Positions 7,053 to 7,360 of a DNA stretch of 7,360 nucleotides are shown here, one piece after another. Under the pieces are notes generated by a model. The model made no database searches. It saw only the letters and a list, made by a program, of their open reading frames with translations, and was not told where the DNA came from. The position numbers and the translations under genes are program-made. Each line of letters starts with the position of its first letter. Position 1 is the first letter of the stretch. The DNA comes from UBA1723 sp018066165 (lineage in GTDB: Bacteria; Bacteroidota; Bacteroidia; Bacteroidales; Paludibacteraceae): the NCBI GenBank assembly GCA_018066165.1, contig JAGHRX010000120.1, positions 1 to 7,360 on the forward strand. Direction: 5' to 3'.

Positions 7053-7080
7053 AAAGGGTAGTCCTCATAGACAACCCTTT
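7053..7080. terminator. Terminator-like hairpin
   Basis: AAAGGGT (7053-7059) pairs with ACCCTTT (7074-7080); inside, after one A-A mismatch, GTC (7061-7063) pairs with GAC (7070-7072), leaving a 6-base loop. Flanks are A/T-rich on both sides, so it could stop transcription in either direction, though the T tract is short both ways. Most likely it ends a gene coming from beyond the right edge and isolates the toxin operon. Confidence 0.5.
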
Positions 7081-7360
7081 AAAATTTTATGATTGGAATG
7101 GTATACAGAAGGTTATTTCATCTATCCATCCCCAAAAGCGTTGCGAAACTTCTTTATCAACGCATTGCTAAGTTCTGAAACGTATTCTATTTACTATAGA
7201 CGTATTCCTAATGTTCTGTCATTTATTTTTCCTGAAATATAGATACTCATATTCCTTTTCCTCTTCCCCACCCCCTTCTTCAGATCTTTTCGAAGTAGTT
7301 TTTATAGGAGCATTACATTCAATCTACAATATAAACACATAAGAAATATTATACTCTTAT

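Larger units (their letters stand above)
6876..7360. other. Intergenic region of about 485 bases without a convincing gene
   Basis: All six frames break up quickly here. It holds the possible operon promoter, two hairpins (listed separately) and only short ORFs without homology. A minus-strand ORF of 18 codons starts at 7250 (MSIYISGKIND, stop at 7194-7196) and a plus-strand ORF of 29 codons starts at 7089 (MIGMVYRRLF, stop at 7176-7178). Neither is supported. Another gene probably lies beyond the right edge. Confidence 0.6.

Noticed and set aside
7089..7178. Plus-strand ORF of 29 codons (MIGMVYRRLFHLSIPKS...).
   Set aside because: It starts directly against the terminator-like hairpin with no ribosome binding site and has no recognisable match; most likely chance.

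Overview
The window most likely comes from a Bacteroidota chromosome, probably Bacteroidales (Bacteroides/Prevotella-like). Three things point there: a protein ending in a recognisable type IX secretion (T9SS type A) sorting domain, a TAnnTTTG-type promoter element of the Bacteroidota kind, and AT-rich short intergenic spacers. Genus cannot be decided from this sequence.

Everything coding reads leftwards (minus strand) as one apparent three-gene unit. First (6363-6851) is a short secreted protein of about 162 aa: a signal peptide, one isolated RHS/YD-type motif (YDNAGNRTARY) and a C-terminal T9SS sorting domain. Four bases after it starts a 2034-aa giant (254-6358): Sec signal peptide, SpvB-like N-terminal domain, seven FG-GAP/VCBS calcium-loop repeats, a Tc-toxin-like middle, a long array of YD repeats, an RHS core ending in a DPSG motif, a glycine/alanine-rich hydrophobic segment, and a variable C-terminal domain of about 100 aa. 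Twelve bases after its stop comes a small acidic ORF of 69 aa (32-241), placed where an immunity gene would be. At its end is a run of seven A (minus strand) where the frame closes, while the next frame stays open to the window edge.

My reading is a polymorphic toxin locus. The SpvB/FG-GAP/RHS part resembles a Tc-toxin B and C subunit joined in one chain and would form a closed cocoon around the C-terminal toxin. The toxin tip and its putative immunity gene are clearly more AT-rich than the cocoon gene, the usual sign of tip exchange. The toxin class is not certain; it weakly resembles BECR-fold RNase toxins such as the polymorphic toxin type 50 family. The small T9SS-sorted protein may be the export or surface-anchoring partner, since the giant has a signal peptide but no sorting domain of its own.

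The right end (6876-7360, about 485 bases) holds no convincing gene. It contains a possible promoter for the operon, a perfect 13-bp AT-rich inverted repeat and a GC-containing hairpin that looks like a transcription terminator.
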